From JALXCH01 sp964495805 (GTDB lineage Bacteria; Calditrichota; Calditrichia; RBG-13-44-9): DNA of 40,103 nt. Of the stretch, positions 39,863 to 40,103 are shown one piece after another. Location: the NCBI GenBank assembly GCA_964495805.1, contig CAZBWV010000034.1:1-40103 (forward strand), given 5' to 3'. The translations under genes were made by a program, and so were the position numbers. The notes beneath the pieces were generated by a model, which searched no databases, had not been told where the DNA came from, and saw nothing but the letters and a program-made list of their open reading frames with translations. Within the stretch, counting starts at the first letter, position 1, and the number at the start of each line of letters is the position of its first letter.

Positions 39863-40103
39863 ATGATACGTACTTTAAGAGTTTTACCGGTTGTTGTTTC
39901 GTTGGTGTTTCTGTTGAACGTGGCGGCTTTTGCCCAGGGAGGCGGTCATCACTGGTTTGGGAATTTTAACCCGGATTCCCTGACCGTGGTGACGGTTTCC
40001 GGAACAGCCATTGTGGACACAACCCTGATGCATGCGGTGTATTTTTTAGATGAAGATGGAGACGGACAGGCGGACTACCATCTGAATTTTGGCCCACCCT
40101 GGT
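39863..40103 (+). CDS. Secreted protein, partial (3' end cut by window edge)
   Basis: From the ATG at 39863 (GGAGG nine bases upstream) 80 codons are visible. They begin with a signal peptide (MIRTLRVLPVVVSLVFLLNVAAFAQ, cleaved before GGGHH). A His/Gly-rich start (GGGHHWFGNFNPDSL) is followed by a beta-type stretch and a DEDGDGQADYHL sequence that resembles a calcium-binding loop of surface proteins. The rest is missing, so no family can be assigned. It is the first gene behind the second -24/-12 promoter. Confidence 0.75.
   Translation, partial: MIRTLRVLPVVVSLVFLLNVAAFAQGGGHHWFGNFNPDSLTVVTVSGTAIVDTTLMHAVYFLDEDGDGQADYHLNFGPPW

Noticed and set aside
39607..39864. 85-codon minus-strand frame in the last spacer
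   Set aside because: No ribosome site, its start codon overlaps the start of the rightward secreted protein gene, and it runs through the -24/-12 promoter.
1..40103. CRISPR array, tRNA, rRNA, insertion sequence, phage or defence island
   Set aside because: No regularly spaced repeats, cloverleaf sequences, transposase or integrase motifs, or terminal repeats were seen.

Overview
The window looks like a chromosomal segment of a Gram-negative, non-proteobacterial bacterium of the FCB superphylum. A Calditrichota-like lineage is my best guess. This is inferred from the gene repertoire, not from a search: a kelch protein with a C-terminal T9SS-type sorting domain, a DUF5683-type membrane protein, a reg_prop/Y_Y_Y sensor kinase, and a fused protease, TolB-like propeller and outer-membrane barrel. 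About 30 complete or partial protein genes fill the window. I found no tRNA, rRNA, CRISPR array, transposase or phage gene, so this reads as ordinary chromosome rather than an island.

Layout. 1-2339 (minus): hrcA then dnaJ (dnaJ runs off the left edge), with no grpE or dnaK between them and no CIRCE element, but with another palindrome at the hrcA promoter. 2565-7771 (plus): feoA-feoB behind a structured leader, then an AlaX-type tRNA editing protein overlapping a 4-vinyl-reductase-like sensor domain gene, a possible 42-residue basic protein, and a SatD-family protein. 7795-12528 (minus): a PTS EIIA/P-II-like pair, then a DUF2007-type protein, a ClC transporter with CBS domains, a TrmH-family methyltransferase and a CPBP protease. 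12681-19824 (minus): cobalamin-dependent methionine synthase, a three-PAS hybrid histidine kinase, and a nucleosidase of the phosphorylase superfamily. 19874-21259: dUTPase (plus) converging on a diacylglycerol-kinase-type lipid kinase (minus), separated by a strong terminator.

21515-40103 (plus) is dominated by signalling and the cell envelope. A propeller-type histidine kinase and a NarL-type regulator precede the protease/propeller/barrel protein. A PhoB-type regulator and its kinase are followed by a direct-repeat box and promoter in front of a lipoprotein/secreted protein/SLC13-type permease operon. A predicted surface protein precedes a GAF-AAA+-Fis sigma-54 activator, which is followed five bases after its stop codon by a Ser/Thr kinase with PEGA domains. 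Downstream come a kelch/T9SS protein, a DUF5683 protein and a partial secreted protein.

Most interesting signals: (1) the feoA leader, where two nested stems and a duplicated hexamer could switch the ribosome binding site between open and closed; (2) two -24/-12 (sigma-54-like) promoters, one before the kelch gene and one before the last secreted protein gene, close to a sigma-54 activator with an intact GAFTGA loop; (3) a non-CIRCE palindrome just downstream of the hrcA -10; (4) an 11-bp-phased direct repeat just upstream of a -35 next to the PhoB-type pair; (5) a leader with two mutually exclusive pairings ahead of the DUF2007-ClC-TrmH-CPBP operon. All functional statements come from reading motifs by eye, without any database search.
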